Source: Stentor coeruleus (taxonomy: Eukaryota > Ciliophora > Heterotrichea > Heterotrichida > Stentoridae). From it: a stretch of 64,000 bases of DNA. Positions 1-9,698 of the stretch are shown one piece after another (within the stretch, counting starts at the first letter, position 1; every line of letters starts with the position of its first letter). Below the pieces are notes generated by a model. That model saw only the letters and a program-made list of their open reading frames with translations. It did not search any database and was not told where the DNA came from. The position numbers and the translations under genes were made by a program. Location of the stretch: the NCBI GenBank assembly GCA_001970955.1, contig MPUH01000067.1:58365-122364 (forward strand). Reading direction: 5' to 3'.

Positions 1-292
1 AAACTTCAATATCAATGCTCAAAGCCTAACCTTCATATCCATATCATTATCTCTATTTACATGCTCTCTATACTAAAAACCCCCTTCTATTCATTACAAC
101 ATCAAAAAAAAAATTGTTCACTAAAAAACCTTAAGTAGCACCAAAAAAAAAAATCAATCATGCTCATTTTATATTATTAGTTAGTTAACTTATACAGATT
201 CATAGTATCAGGCCGTATATATAAAATTATTCCAAAAATTAGAGAGTACTGGAGATATTTAAGAACTAAAAGTATCTAAAATTGAACAGGGA

Positions 293-1189
293 CTATATTT
301 GATACTTAGTTATAGCTAATTTTTGCTCTCTAACAATTATAAACTCTGAACGTAAAGCCTGCTTAGCAGACCGAAGTTGAGTAAAAGTCACTAAAAATTT
401 GTCCTTTCTCTTATCAATTTGGCACACCCTTCCGTATTCAAGTAAAGGATTAGTAATTTCTTCAGCTGAAAAATCTTGTTCGTTGCCAATGAGAATCTGG
501 TGGTGGATTATTGCATGTTTGACACTTTTTTCTATATCATGTTTCAAAGATGGTTCTAATAACAAAACAGCCTTGTTTTTAAGTGTAAATTCGGCTTTGC
601 ATAATTGTTCGATAGTCCTGATATGCTGAAAGGTAAGTTTTATAATAAGCCCACCTCCTATATCATAAAGATTGCTGAATATATACTCAATGTTAGGGAT
701 TTCTTCAAGTCCTAATCTTGTAAGTTCGCTTTGGATGTCTCTGTCAGTAACCCCTTTAGGTGGGCAGAGGATAAGAAGCATAGGGGAAATTATTTTTGGT
801 GATCTGGAGCGTCGGGTAATTTTTACAGGCTCTCGTCGAGCCCTATATTCTATTAAAGCTTGAAAAGCTTCAGTTGGATCAAGCCTTGCTATCCCATTAG
901 ACCTTAAATATATTTCAGTGCCTTTGATCTTTTCTGCTTGTTTATCATAACGAAGACCAACAAGAATTTCATATTTCCCCTTACCTATATCAACAACTTT
1001 GAATGCTTCACATTGAATTGGTATATTAAACTTGTGTTCTAATTCTCTAAACAATTTGTTTTCAAGTTCATTAATCGAATTTGGAGTCACCGATAGACCT
1101 CTAAGTCGAAAATGATACTTTAAATGAGAAGTTAATCCTTGGCGCTTTTCATCTTCATTGTCCCCATAGTCCAACCAATCATCTTCCAT
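293..1189 (-). CDS. Hypothetical protein with RRM-like folds
   Basis: A 298-residue protein I cannot assign to a named family. The start is acidic (residues 1-15). Two stretches have the hydrophobic spacing of RNA-recognition-motif folds: about residues 135-215, and about 228-285, where ILIGNEQDFSAEEI, GRVCQI and FLVTFTQLRSAKQAL resemble beta1-alpha1, beta2 and beta3-alpha2 of an RRM. Aromatic RNP1 residues are not clear. It lies 25 nt downstream of the TPR gene on the same strand. The spacer beyond its 3' end (1-292) is C-rich on the plus strand, the usual 3' flank of a minus-strand gene here. RNA binding is inferred from pattern only. Confidence 0.75.
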   Translation of the reverse strand: MEDDWLDYGDNEDEKRQGLTSHLKYHFRLRGLSVTPNSINELENKLFRELEHKFNIPIQCEAFKVVDIGKGKYEILVGLRYDKQAEKIKGTEIYLRSNGIARLDPTEAFQALIEYRARREPVKITRRSRSPKIISPMLLILCPPKGVTDRDIQSELTRLGLEEIPNIEYIFSNLYDIGGGLIIKLTFQHIRTIEQLCKAEFTLKNKAVLLLEPSLKHDIEKSVKHAIIHHQILIGNEQDFSAEEITNPLLEYGRVCQIDKRKDKFLVTFTQLRSAKQALRSEFIIVREQKLAITKYQI

Positions 1190-1214
1190 TTTTTTATTTA
1201 TAAACCTAGAAGAA

Positions 1215-1967
1215 TTATTTGAACTTTTTTAAAAGAAAATACCCTAAGCCTAATAATGATGCAGCTCCAATAGCGACATATGGGATATAATTTGTATTAT
1301 TTTCTTGGGGTATTGATTTAGGATTAGATTTTAATTCTATATTGATAATTGGAGATATGATTTCAGGTATAGGGTCTTTTTTTATTATAGGTTTTAGTTT
1401 TCCTCCAAACATTTCTTTCATTTTCATGTTGTAATCTTTCTTTGCTTTAGTGTAAAAGGATAGTTTTTCGATTATGTCACGATTTGCTGGATCAAGATCT
1501 TTTGCATCTTTTAATGCTTCTAGGGCGCTTTCGTAATCACCTGTTTCTCCATATGCGCAACCGAGGATGTATCGGAGTTTGATGTTTTTAGAGAAGATTT
1601 TCAGACCTTCAGTGCATTGGAGAATTGCAGCTTCGTAGTTTTGGCATTTGAGGAAACACATGGAAAGATTGGTTATTACAGCCAATTTGAGCTTTGTATA
1701 GTCTTCGTTTAAACGATTTTCAAACAAATCCCTAGGTACAGCTTCAATAGCCTCAATATATTTTTGTATAGCTGAAGTAAAATCTTGAGATCTAAAAAGT
1801 TTATTCCCATCTTCCTTCAACTGGTTCCCTCGGTTTATCCTTCCTGTTAAGTCTTTTATAATAAGTTCTTCTGTTGTTGGCTTTAGTAGTTTATAATACA
1901 CCCTTTCAGATTCTCTCCAAGCCACCCAAAAGTCTTTATAAACTTGGTCAAGGCTTTTACCTTCCAT
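1215..1967 (-). CDS. Tail-anchored TPR protein (FKBP8/TOM-type architecture)
   Basis: 250 residues. About residues 45-165 form three tetratricopeptide repeats: a first helix with KEDGNKLFRSQDFTSAIQKY, a second with NLSMCFLKCQNYEAAILQC, a third with LGCAYGETGDYESALEALKDA. The Asn/Lys pattern resembles Hsp90/Hsp70 carboxylate-clamp TPRs. The C-terminus (about 227-246) is one hydrophobic helix followed by KKFK, typical of a tail anchor in mitochondrial outer membrane or ER. The architecture matches FKBP8 or TOM-type co-chaperone receptors, but no FKBP domain is present. The likely role is a membrane docking site for chaperones. The start is the first ATG of the frame. Confidence 0.85.
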   Translation of the reverse strand: MEGKSLDQVYKDFWVAWRESERVYYKLLKPTTEELIIKDLTGRINRGNQLKEDGNKLFRSQDFTSAIQKYIEAIEAVPRDLFENRLNEDYTKLKLAVITNLSMCFLKCQNYEAAILQCTEGLKIFSKNIKLRYILGCAYGETGDYESALEALKDAKDLDPANRDIIEKLSFYTKAKKDYNMKMKEMFGGKLKPIIKKDPIPEIISPIINIELKSNPKSIPQENNTNYIPYVAIGAASLLGLGYFLLKKFK

Positions 1968-2132
1968 TTTAATATTAAATTCATCTTATCTAAAAAAGTA
2001 ACCCAAATCATATTTTACCCAGGATCTCTAATAAAATCACATAAAATTATATACTATTCATAGCTAAAAAAGTTTATATATCCTAAATATCTATTAACTA
2101 TCTTCCATTTATCAAAATCTGTCTATATAAAA

Positions 2133-3320
2133 ATGAATTCATTACCATCTGAAATCATCTACGAAATAGTCTTATACTCAAGTCCTAAAGACATATTCAT
2201 TCACTTGCTCAGACTCAACAAAAATTTCTTCATAACAATAACAACCTCAAGCTACTTACTAGGAAAAATATGCCAAAACCTTCTAAAAGTATCCAGACCT
2301 CTAAAGCTTTTATATAAAAATTGCCAAAACTTATTAGAAACATTTTACAAGGCCCCCTTAAAGCAAATTGATTTTCATGGTTTTGCCACATCAGGAGGAT
2401 TTGATGAAGACAAGCCATATTATTGGGTATCAAATATGTATAATGATGATGGTAGTACTTATTGTTCAAGAGATTCTAAAAACAATATTAATACTGCTGG
2501 GGTACTTTTAGAAACTCAACCTATAAGTTTAAAACCAGGTGATGAGAGTTATGATTATATTTTAAATCTTTTAGATAAATCAAAATTGCTACAAAAAAGT
2601 ATATATCCAAAATATAATCAAAAAGGTGCTATTGGACTTGAACATATCAGAAGTGTTTTAGATATTTATACTCTCTATAGGGAGGATTTTTTAAGGTTGA
2701 TTAGTAATGAGACGAAGCTAGACGCCGAAAGAATGGAAAATGAAATGAAAATCATTGAAAAAAAAGTAAGGGATAAGAGAATTGTTGGAGTTGAGATCCA
2801 GAGAAGAAAAGAAGATTTGTATGTTATGGTTCAACCTATAGATTTTGAAGCAGCGAATAATTATAATAAAGTAGCTGTGTTTTCTAAAATTGATTTATCA
2901 CGTGAAGGAAATGTAACTTGCCCAGTTGAAACTTTTATGGTATTTGTAAGCGAAGTTTATGTAGATATTGAAGACCCAGAATTCAGTATATATGACAACA
3001 TTTTTGATCATGAAACTCTTAAGCGTATATGTGGATCTGATTGTAAAAACCTTGAGACTGATACTGATATTCAATATGCTCAATTTATTAATAAAGAGAA
3101 AAGACTTAGACCTGTTTTATGGGGAAAATTCACTGGCCGTCAAGGGAATTTGATTAGTGTAAATCTTGATGAGGTATATGTGGGGAATTACTTATATACA
3201 AAACTTATAAACCCAGAAAATAGAATGGCTGAGATGGGAGATCAACATGATACAACAAATATAGATTGTTCTTATGTACTTGGTTTCGGTAAAGTGATTG
3301 ACTTAGAAGGAAATAATTAG
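2133..3320 (+). CDS. F-box protein
   Basis: 395 residues. The N-terminus (LPSEIIYEIVLYSSPKDIF, followed by LLRLNKNF) matches an F-box: Leu-Pro start, Ile/Leu spacing and a closing Leu-Asn motif. Such proteins bind Skp1 and bring substrates to SCF ubiquitin ligases. The remaining ~350 residues have no recognisable repeat (no WD40 or LRR) and contain an acidic/lysine-rich helix around residues 195-225. The substrate-binding part is therefore of unknown type. The gene is divergent from the TPR gene across 165 nt. The 3' flank is G/T-rich, as expected for a plus-strand gene here. Confidence 0.75.
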   Translation: MNSLPSEIIYEIVLYSSPKDIFIHLLRLNKNFFITITTSSYLLGKICQNLLKVSRPLKLLYKNCQNLLETFYKAPLKQIDFHGFATSGGFDEDKPYYWVSNMYNDDGSTYCSRDSKNNINTAGVLLETQPISLKPGDESYDYILNLLDKSKLLQKSIYPKYNQKGAIGLEHIRSVLDIYTLYREDFLRLISNETKLDAERMENEMKIIEKKVRDKRIVGVEIQRRKEDLYVMVQPIDFEAANNYNKVAVFSKIDLSREGNVTCPVETFMVFVSEVYVDIEDPEFSIYDNIFDHETLKRICGSDCKNLETDTDIQYAQFINKEKRLRPVLWGKFTGRQGNLISVNLDEVYVGNYLYTKLINPENRMAEMGDQHDTTNIDCSYVLGFGKVIDLEGNN

Positions 3321-4019
3321 GATTATAGAAATTAATATTTAGGTTTTGGGAAATATGAGATTTTGTGGAAATGACTGAAAAAACTTTCAAGGATGGAGGA
3401 TTTTAATGTGGAAATTTGTGAGTGTTAAGAGAAATTGTTGATTTTATGAAGGATTTGTATATGGTGTATTGATAGAAAATAGTAGTGATAATTTTTTATG
3501 TAGATTTCATGTATATTTAGTATAATTTTTTTTTATATATCATGGTAATTAGTATAAAACTAATATATAACAAAACTACCTTAATAAAACTTAAAACCTA
3601 CTACAAATCCTATATAAACCCTCTAATCATCTTAAAAACCCTAAATCAAAAAAAACTATTATTATATACATCAAAAGCCAAAATCAAATCGTTCAAAAAA
3701 CTATAAAATCATCAATACTAGCTAACCTAAATAAAAAATATACATAATATTTATCATAACTAATTCTAATTCTAATTTTCTTTAATTCTCTACATCATTA
3801 CTTTCAACACATCGAATCATAATTTTTTCATTTTTATATAATAAAAGCTAACCTCAACACACACATAATCAACCCTAAAAACTCATCAAATCTCATATCC
3901 TAAAAATACCCAACAAAAGCATCTAATCTCTATTTCCCAAACTTCCATTTACCTTTAAACTCAACCATCTCTATATTATATCTAAAATTATACCAAATAA
4001 ATTAATATAAATACAATCC
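3321..4019. other. Intergenic spacer, no gene seen
   Basis: Tandem plus-strand genes flank this stretch. The first 200 nt are G/T-rich (3' flank of the F-box gene). From about 3540 it becomes A/C-rich and nearly G-free: bases 3841-3900 contain 19 C and 1 G. I see no coding frame, tRNA or repeat. Confidence 0.7.
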
Positions 4020-4619
4020 ATGCCAAAAGAAGATATCCAAGCTAAAATCGTCGTTATTGGGGATTCAGGTTCAGGAAAATCAAGTATTATCAGTAGGTAC
4101 AAAAATGGTACCTTTAATACAGAAGCAGATAGTACTATTGGAGCAAGTTTTTATCTACACACAACAGAAATAAACTCACGTATCCTTAAACTTTCTATAT
4201 GGGACACTGCAGGACAAGAAAGATATGATAGCATTTCAGCATTATATTCTAGAAATAGTCAAGTTGTTATCCTAGTTACAGATGCAACTCGTGATGATAA
4301 AGTTGAATCTTTAATGAAATGGTATAACAAAATCGTCAAACAACTTTTAAATGATGAGGTTTTAGTTTTTGTTGCAGTTAATAAAATCGACCTTGCAACA
4401 GTTTTGTATGAGTTCGCTGATGTAAAAAAATTTGCGGATTCAATTGGTGCACCTATGTTTTTGACATCTGCTAAAGATGATTTAAATGTTACTGAGTTGT
4501 TTTTGAGTATTGCAAATTCTATTGTTGATAAGTCTTTTGAAACTTCAGATAGTTTTAAGTTGACAAAGTCAGTAGCTTCGTTGAATTTTCCGATTGAGAA
4601 AAAGGAAAAATGTTGCTAG
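4020..4619 (+). CDS. Rab-family small GTPase
   Basis: 199 residues with all Ras-superfamily GTP-binding motifs: P-loop GDSGSGKSS (14-22), switch I Thr39 in STIG, G3 WDTAGQE (61-67), G4 NKID (121-124) and G5 SAK (150-152). It ends in Cys-Cys, the double geranylgeranylation signal of Rabs. The STIGASF switch I region and the overall length are closest to the Rab5/Rab21/Rab22 group, so an endocytic role is plausible but the subfamily is uncertain. The catalytic Gln66 is present, so it should hydrolyse GTP. Rabs act on vesicle membranes by recruiting tethers and motors. Confidence 0.93.
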   Translation: MPKEDIQAKIVVIGDSGSGKSSIISRYKNGTFNTEADSTIGASFYLHTTEINSRILKLSIWDTAGQERYDSISALYSRNSQVVILVTDATRDDKVESLMKWYNKIVKQLLNDEVLVFVAVNKIDLATVLYEFADVKKFADSIGAPMFLTSAKDDLNVTELFLSIANSIVDKSFETSDSFKLTKSVASLNFPIEKKEKCC

Positions 4620-5352
4620 TTTGGAATATATTTTTTAATTATTATATTGTTTGGAGGTGGAGTTTTTATAGAGATTAAGATTTTGGGTTGATTTTGTTAG
4701 AGATAAATGAGGATTTTTTTAATTTTATTAGGTTTATGTTTTTGAATTTTAGATTAAATTTATTCATGTTTTGGTAAATAACAAGAAATGAATTTGTAGA
4801 TGGATTGTGATAGTTTAGATTTTTTTTAGATAATGAATATTAGGATAGTGTTTTATAAGACTATTAAGATTATGTATTTATAATGAATAAAGTTTAGGTA
4901 TAGGGGTTGTTTTGTAGGTTATAATGATATTTTATAGTTGTATAAATTAGATATATAAGAATGTGCAGTCTGGAAATCTCTTTTTCAGAATAGGGGAAAT
5001 CATCGAAATAGGTAGGGTTATATTCATTTTGTTAGGGTTATCCTGGATAAATTACATTGTAATTATATAATATATGTTGTGTTTTTTATAAGAATTAAAT
5101 AAACAACTACAATTTTGTAAACTCTAAATTAATCTTCAAAAACTAAAATTGTTTAAGAATTATAGAGGCTGATTAAAAAAAATCAATTTAAGTTCATAAA
5201 CAATTTATTAAATTTTAAGTTTTTTACTAATAAAGAATTTCAAAATACTCTACAATTTAGTTAGTTCTTTTGTTTTGCTTGATATCAATATTTATCTCTT
5301 AGATTAACATATCAATATTATATTGCTTAGGAAAAAATTGTTGAATTATAAT
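4620..5352. other. Intergenic spacer, no gene seen
   Basis: The first ~400 nt are almost free of C (13 G and 0 C in 4621-4680), the 3' flank signature of a plus-strand gene. The rest is mixed AT-rich sequence upstream of the RBR ligase. No frame of note, RNA gene or repeat is visible. Confidence 0.7.
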
Positions 5353-6824
5353 ATGATCAATATCAGAATATCTACCAGCAGTGAAGATGAAGAAATAAAA
5401 GATATTTATAGTATAAAATCTCAAAATTCTGTATTTTCATTAGTAGCAGCTATTAATGATACTATACAGAATCAAGGTAGCATATCAGAAAGCAGATTCT
5501 TTCCTATAAATGCTGAAGAATCGGAGAAAATAGATTCTGTTCAGCATACAATGAAAAAAAAGCATAAATGCAGTCATAAAAACGATGCAATTGATTATAA
5601 AGGCAAATGTAAAGCATGCAGAAAAGCAAATGCAAAAAAAGTAGGAATATATGAAATCACTCAAAATGCCAGCAAAAAGGTCACAAATTTTTTAAAAGAA
5701 ACTCAAAACAACTTAAAGCATAAAATACAAACTAAGAAGAATAAGAGAAGATTTTGTGGGATCTGCTTTGAAGAATCTAATGATTACTGGAATTTGCCTA
5801 ACTGTCAATCATCAACATATTGCATTAACTGTATCAAGCTTTATATAGAAATAACAATCAAAGATGAAGTTACAATAAAAATTCATTGCCCTTGCAAAAA
5901 TTGCACAGAGTTCTTATCGAAATCTGATATTCTTAAATTTATCCCTATTGAGCTCTATAATAAATACAAATATTTTATAAAAAGAAACCATCTTGCCCTG
6001 AACCCAAAATATAAATTTTGCATAGCTCCTGATTGTCAAGGAGTAATCAAAAAATCATCCAAAAATCTCAAGAGAGCATGTAAATTGTGCAGTTTAGAAA
6101 TGTGTTTTGATTGCGGCAAAAATTGGCATGAAGGCAGAACATGTCAAGAAGAAGAAAAATTAGAGTACGATTCATGGGAAAATGGGAAAAATGTGAAAAA
6201 TTGTCCGAAATGTTGGAATAAAATAGAAAAAAATGAAGGATGTAAGCATATGACATGCACTATATGTAAACATGAATTTTGTTGGATTTGTGGTAAGGTT
6301 TGGAGTCGTTTACACATGTATCAAAAATGCAAAAAAAAAGATTTTGTCAGGTTGCCTCAGAATTATATAAATTATGATAATGATAATGATGATAATGATG
6401 ATGATAATGATGATGATTATGATAATCCGAATAATATTAGCAACAATTTGAAAGCTCTTTTAGTATTGTGTTTTCCTTTAGTCTTTTTATTCTTTATGAT
6501 TTTTGGACCTGCATTTTTAATATCGAAGAAAATATATCAAGGTCTTAATAATAGAAGAGCAAGTTCCAGAATTTTAGTTACAATTATCATTTTTATTTTA
6601 GCATNTGGCGAATTATTTGAATATAAAAGATATTTGGTTATATGATTTTTTTTTAGATTTTTATATATCAAGGTCTTAATAATAGAAGAGCAAGTTCCAG
6701 AATTTTAGTTACAATTATCATTTTTATTTTAGCATTTTTATTAACCCCAGCAATATATGGAGCACTAGTTGTAGGCACTCCCATTCTCTGCATAATTCTA
6801 TGGTTAAGACGGTCGAATCACTAA
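5353..6824 (+). CDS. RBR-type E3 ubiquitin ligase with C-terminal membrane helices; frame broken by a 131-nt duplication
   Basis: RING1 begins at about residue 135 (FCGIC), followed by an IBR domain (about 215-275, CxxxCQG and CxxC..C patterns) and RING2 (about 282-315, with CPKC, EGCKHMTC and FCWIC). Cys297 in GCKHM is the catalytic thioester position of RBR ligases (HHARI/parkin family). An Asn/Asp tract follows, then hydrophobic helices as in RNF144/RNF19 membrane RBRs. The frame as written stops at 6645. Bases 6605-6735, which start with an ambiguous N, separate two identical 73-nt copies. Skipping them restores an open frame ending at 6824 (446 residues, two membrane helices). The start is the first ATG of the frame. 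Confidence 0.85.
6532..6735. repeat. Direct duplication (73 nt, offset 131) containing an N
   Basis: Bases 6532-6604 and 6663-6735 are identical. Between them lies an N (6605) and about 57 nt of unrelated AT-rich sequence. The duplication sits inside the last membrane helix of the RBR ligase and creates a premature stop. The N right at the end of copy one suggests an assembly join rather than biology. Confidence 0.85.
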
Positions 6825-6846
6825 TTAATAAAGTTTTTTATTAATT

Positions 6847-6942
6847 ATATTTTATTAAACCATAATTTTCTACTAATTAACTTTCAAATTACTAATATTT
6901 TATTAAACCATAATTTTCTACTAATTAACTTTCAAATTACTA
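6847..6942. repeat. 48-bp tandem duplication (two copies)
   Basis: Bases 6847-6894 and 6895-6942 are the same 48-bp unit in direct tandem, just downstream of the RBR gene. There is no coding content. Confidence 0.85.
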
Positions 6943-7171
6943 GGAGGTCATAAGGCTAAAACATTTTTTAATTTTCATGATATTATTAGCACTTTTTATT
7001 GTTTATGCTAATCAGCACTGTTTTAATAAAATGCATGAAAAGAAATAGTTAGCAAATAAAAGTAACCATTATTCCTCTAATTTCTAATATAAACTATAAA
7101 TAATAATCAATAATATTTAAAAAAGTTATAAATATACTTCAAGTTTTTAAGGATCCTAGTCTTCTTATCTT

Positions 7172-7542
7172 TAAATTGATTCTTTTTCCGATAGCACACC
7201 TAAATCTCATACATGAACTGTACAATTATTAGAAATTATATATAAATGATTTTGTCTTAAGATGAATATTCATCAGAAATTAGCAAAATTAGTAAATGCA
7301 TAAAATTTTTACTTTATTCAACAGGTTCAATGCCATTACCGTTTTATCATATGAATATAACAATTTATTATCATTTCAAAAATCTACTGCTGAAGCATAG
7401 TCTGTATGTCCTTTAAGGAGTCTTTTATTTTTCTTTAAATTATATCTTATAAAATAATATTAAGGCAGAATCCTCCAGAATTTAATTTTTTCTCATCTAC
7501 AGAAAAATCAAGGCATATAATTAAGTATTTATGCTCATTAAA
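7172..7542 (-). pseudogene. WD40-repeat pseudogene fragment
   Basis: Reading the minus strand from 7542 down, three degraded WD40 repeats appear in different frames. The first (7542-7438) reads FNEHKYLIICLDFSVDEKKL, then NSGG, and ends L-stop-DI where LWDI is expected. The second (about 7433-7313) starts RLLKGHTDYASAVDF, then a stop, then NDNKLLYS and DKTV. The third (7230-7172) reads NNCTVHV-stop-DLG. In two repeats a stop codon stands exactly at the conserved Trp of the WD motif. No open frame joins them, so this is a decayed gene. Several intact WD40 genes lie in the window; I did not identify a parent copy. Confidence 0.7.
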
Positions 7543-7687
7543 ACTAAATAATAATTGTTTTTATTCAAATCCTATATTTTAAGATTTTATCTGAATGTGT
7601 ATACTTCTTAGCATAAGATTATCAAATGATTGAAAAGGAATTACTATAGGGAGAAAAAGAACTAAATTTACTTTTTATGAGATTAAA

Positions 7688-7822
7688 ATGCTGACAAGTT
7701 CAGCTGAAGCAGTTAAAGAAATGGTATTCAAAGACTTTAAGAATAGTTTTTATAGGAAATTTGATGATATGCTTGAAAATCATATGCCAAAAAGCCAATT
7801 GGAAATAAAAAAATTTTACTAA
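7688..7822 (+). pseudogene. Short coding-like frame, possible gene remnant
   Basis: An ATG-initiated 44-codon frame (beginning MLTSSAEAVKEMVFKDF) has protein-like composition. It is followed at about 7825-7990 by further codon-like sequence in another frame. The remnant is not related to a family I recognise. It could instead be a genuine small protein. Confidence 0.25.
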
Positions 7823-8276
7823 TAAAGTCATCAAGTTTGAATTAAAAATCCTAATAAAAACACTTTTGAAAATGTTTAAATTTTTTTATCAGAAAAAGAA
7901 ACAAACTAAAATTCAGATCATCCAACCTTATACTATTATCAAAAAATGCATAGATATAGACCTAGTTAACTATTTTATAATAATATAATCGTAGTTATGG
8001 CTAATAGTATTGTATCTAATCCATTACTATATTTCATATCGTGAAGCATGCTTTATTAGCAAAAAGAAAAGAAGTTAATGTGAAATCTTATATACACCAA
8101 AATAATAATAGCGTCAATAAACAGCGAAAATAATATGAAAAAGTTAAAAACTCAAAAGTATTTGAATCCAGTGTATTGGAAATTGAAAAAAATGTTTTAA
8201 AATCTAGATATTTATAATAAAAAATCAACGTAAAGCTAGTAATCTTTACGCACTTAATTATTATTTATTTTTTCAG

Positions 8277-9491
8277 TTAAACCGATTTTTTTATGAACTT
8301 TTTAGATGGGTAAGCTCTACTAATAGACTCATTATAGCTCATAGCTTCACGAACTCGTGACTGCAAAGTTTTCATAGGCTGGGTTTTTATTGATATATAC
8401 GAAATTTGTCTACGTTTACGCATTAAGGTATATTTTTTTCTTACTAAAATACCTCGGAAAAAACTTTGTATTTTTACAATTTTTTTTAAGTCTTTTTGAT
8501 GAATTTCCTGTTTAGGTTTTAGATTTTTAGGCTTATCGTCTACTGAGCTTGAACAAGAATAATAAGAATGTGTGGATTTTGTATGGGTTTTAGGATTATG
8601 GGATTTAGATGTGTCTATTATATGATTTTCTAATGGATTCTTTTCATAACTTTGTCGAGATATTACTGAATGAGCTTCTTCATCTTCTTCTATTAAGGCT
8701 GTTAGTGGAGATCGATAATGATTTTTAAGTTTTGCACGGCTTTTACCTGTTGGTGATGGGGTACTAGCTGATGCTTTTTCAAACTTTTTAAATATTCTAT
8801 GTTTTTTTTTGGTAAAATTAGTTTCGATTGTGGATTTCGCACGGTGCTGAACTGGGGAAACTCTGTTGGATGGGGAGATTGGGTGTAATTGTTGTAGATT
8901 TTTTATGTAGTCTTCGGGTGAAGGTTCTTGGAATGAACTGAGGAATTTGAACAGACCGCTACCCATTCCTAGACGTCTTAATGCAGTTTGTTTTGCTAAA
9001 GATAGGTATTTTAAAGAGTCTTCATTGTTGTTGGTGTTCTTTGCTTCAACATAGCAGTTGTAGTAAACAGTTACTAAAAGTGTGTAATAGTTCCTATCTT
9101 TTTCTTTAATAACTTTCAACAGTTCTATACATGTTAGTAAATCATGCAAAGCTTCTTCATATGATCCCATCAAGGATTTTATATTGCTAATTCCAGATAA
9201 AATTATAGCTTTTTCCCAGATGTATTCTTTAAATGCATTTAAAACTCCTAATTCATCGGTCAAAATTTTAAGACCTGCGAGTTCTTGTCGTGATTTTACA
9301 TATAATGTACAAAGGTTTATAACTGTATAAACTCTTAACCTTATAGGCACTTTAGGGTCTGTTATTAAACTTCTAGCTTTTTCCATCAAAGGCAAAGTTT
9401 TCCTATTAAGTTTGTCAAGTGCTTGCTTTTGCAAGTTTATTATATGTGCTTCAAGTGGTTGCTCAGTTTTCGAAAAAGTTTTATTCTGCAT
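8277..9491 (-). CDS. TPR-like helical protein with C-terminal IQ motif
   Basis: 404 residues. Residues 15-185 are helical with TPR-like spacing (for example GSYEEALHDLLTCIELL and ALRRLG). Residues about 190-340 are Ser/Lys-rich and probably disordered. Around residue 345 the sequence IVKIQSFFRGILVRKKY is a canonical IQ motif (IQxxxRGxxxRxxY), which binds calmodulin or EF-hand light chains. The protein is therefore a likely calmodulin-binding scaffold, perhaps cytoskeletal. It is divergent from the SAXO-like gene across 207 nt. No specific family name can be supported. Confidence 0.8.
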   Translation of the reverse strand: MQNKTFSKTEQPLEAHIINLQKQALDKLNRKTLPLMEKARSLITDPKVPIRLRVYTVINLCTLYVKSRQELAGLKILTDELGVLNAFKEYIWEKAIILSGISNIKSLMGSYEEALHDLLTCIELLKVIKEKDRNYYTLLVTVYYNCYVEAKNTNNNEDSLKYLSLAKQTALRRLGMGSGLFKFLSSFQEPSPEDYIKNLQQLHPISPSNRVSPVQHRAKSTIETNFTKKKHRIFKKFEKASASTPSPTGKSRAKLKNHYRSPLTALIEEDEEAHSVISRQSYEKNPLENHIIDTSKSHNPKTHTKSTHSYYSCSSSVDDKPKNLKPKQEIHQKDLKKIVKIQSFFRGILVRKKYTLMRKRRQISYISIKTQPMKTLQSRVREAMSYNESISRAYPSKKFIKKSV

Positions 9492-9698
9492 TTAACTTAT
9501 TGTATTTATTATATTCATCTGCTTCTATTTCACTTATTATATTTCCAATTAAACAATAATTATTTCCCTAATCATCCTTGACGATCTCCAAAACTCTCAG
9601 TTTAAATTTCCTCATCTTCTCCTTTATAATCCCATCTAACTTCTCATCATAAAATTATAATCAAAACTCTCAAAAGCCAATAAAAAGTCTTATAATAT

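Larger units (their letters stand above)
6825..8276. other. Gene-poor convergent spacer with remnants
   Basis: This 1.45-kb stretch lies between convergent genes. It holds a 48-bp tandem duplication (6847-6942), a decayed WD40 gene on the minus strand (7172-7542), and a short plus-strand frame (7688-7822) that may be another remnant. No intact gene longer than 60 codons is present. Confidence 0.6.

Noticed and set aside
7172-7230. TGA decoded as Trp because it falls at a WD40 Trp position
   Set aside because: Intact genes in the window use TGG for Trp and end in TGA (CFAP52, Nup98-like, EF-hand), and the same remnant also has TAA and frameshifts.
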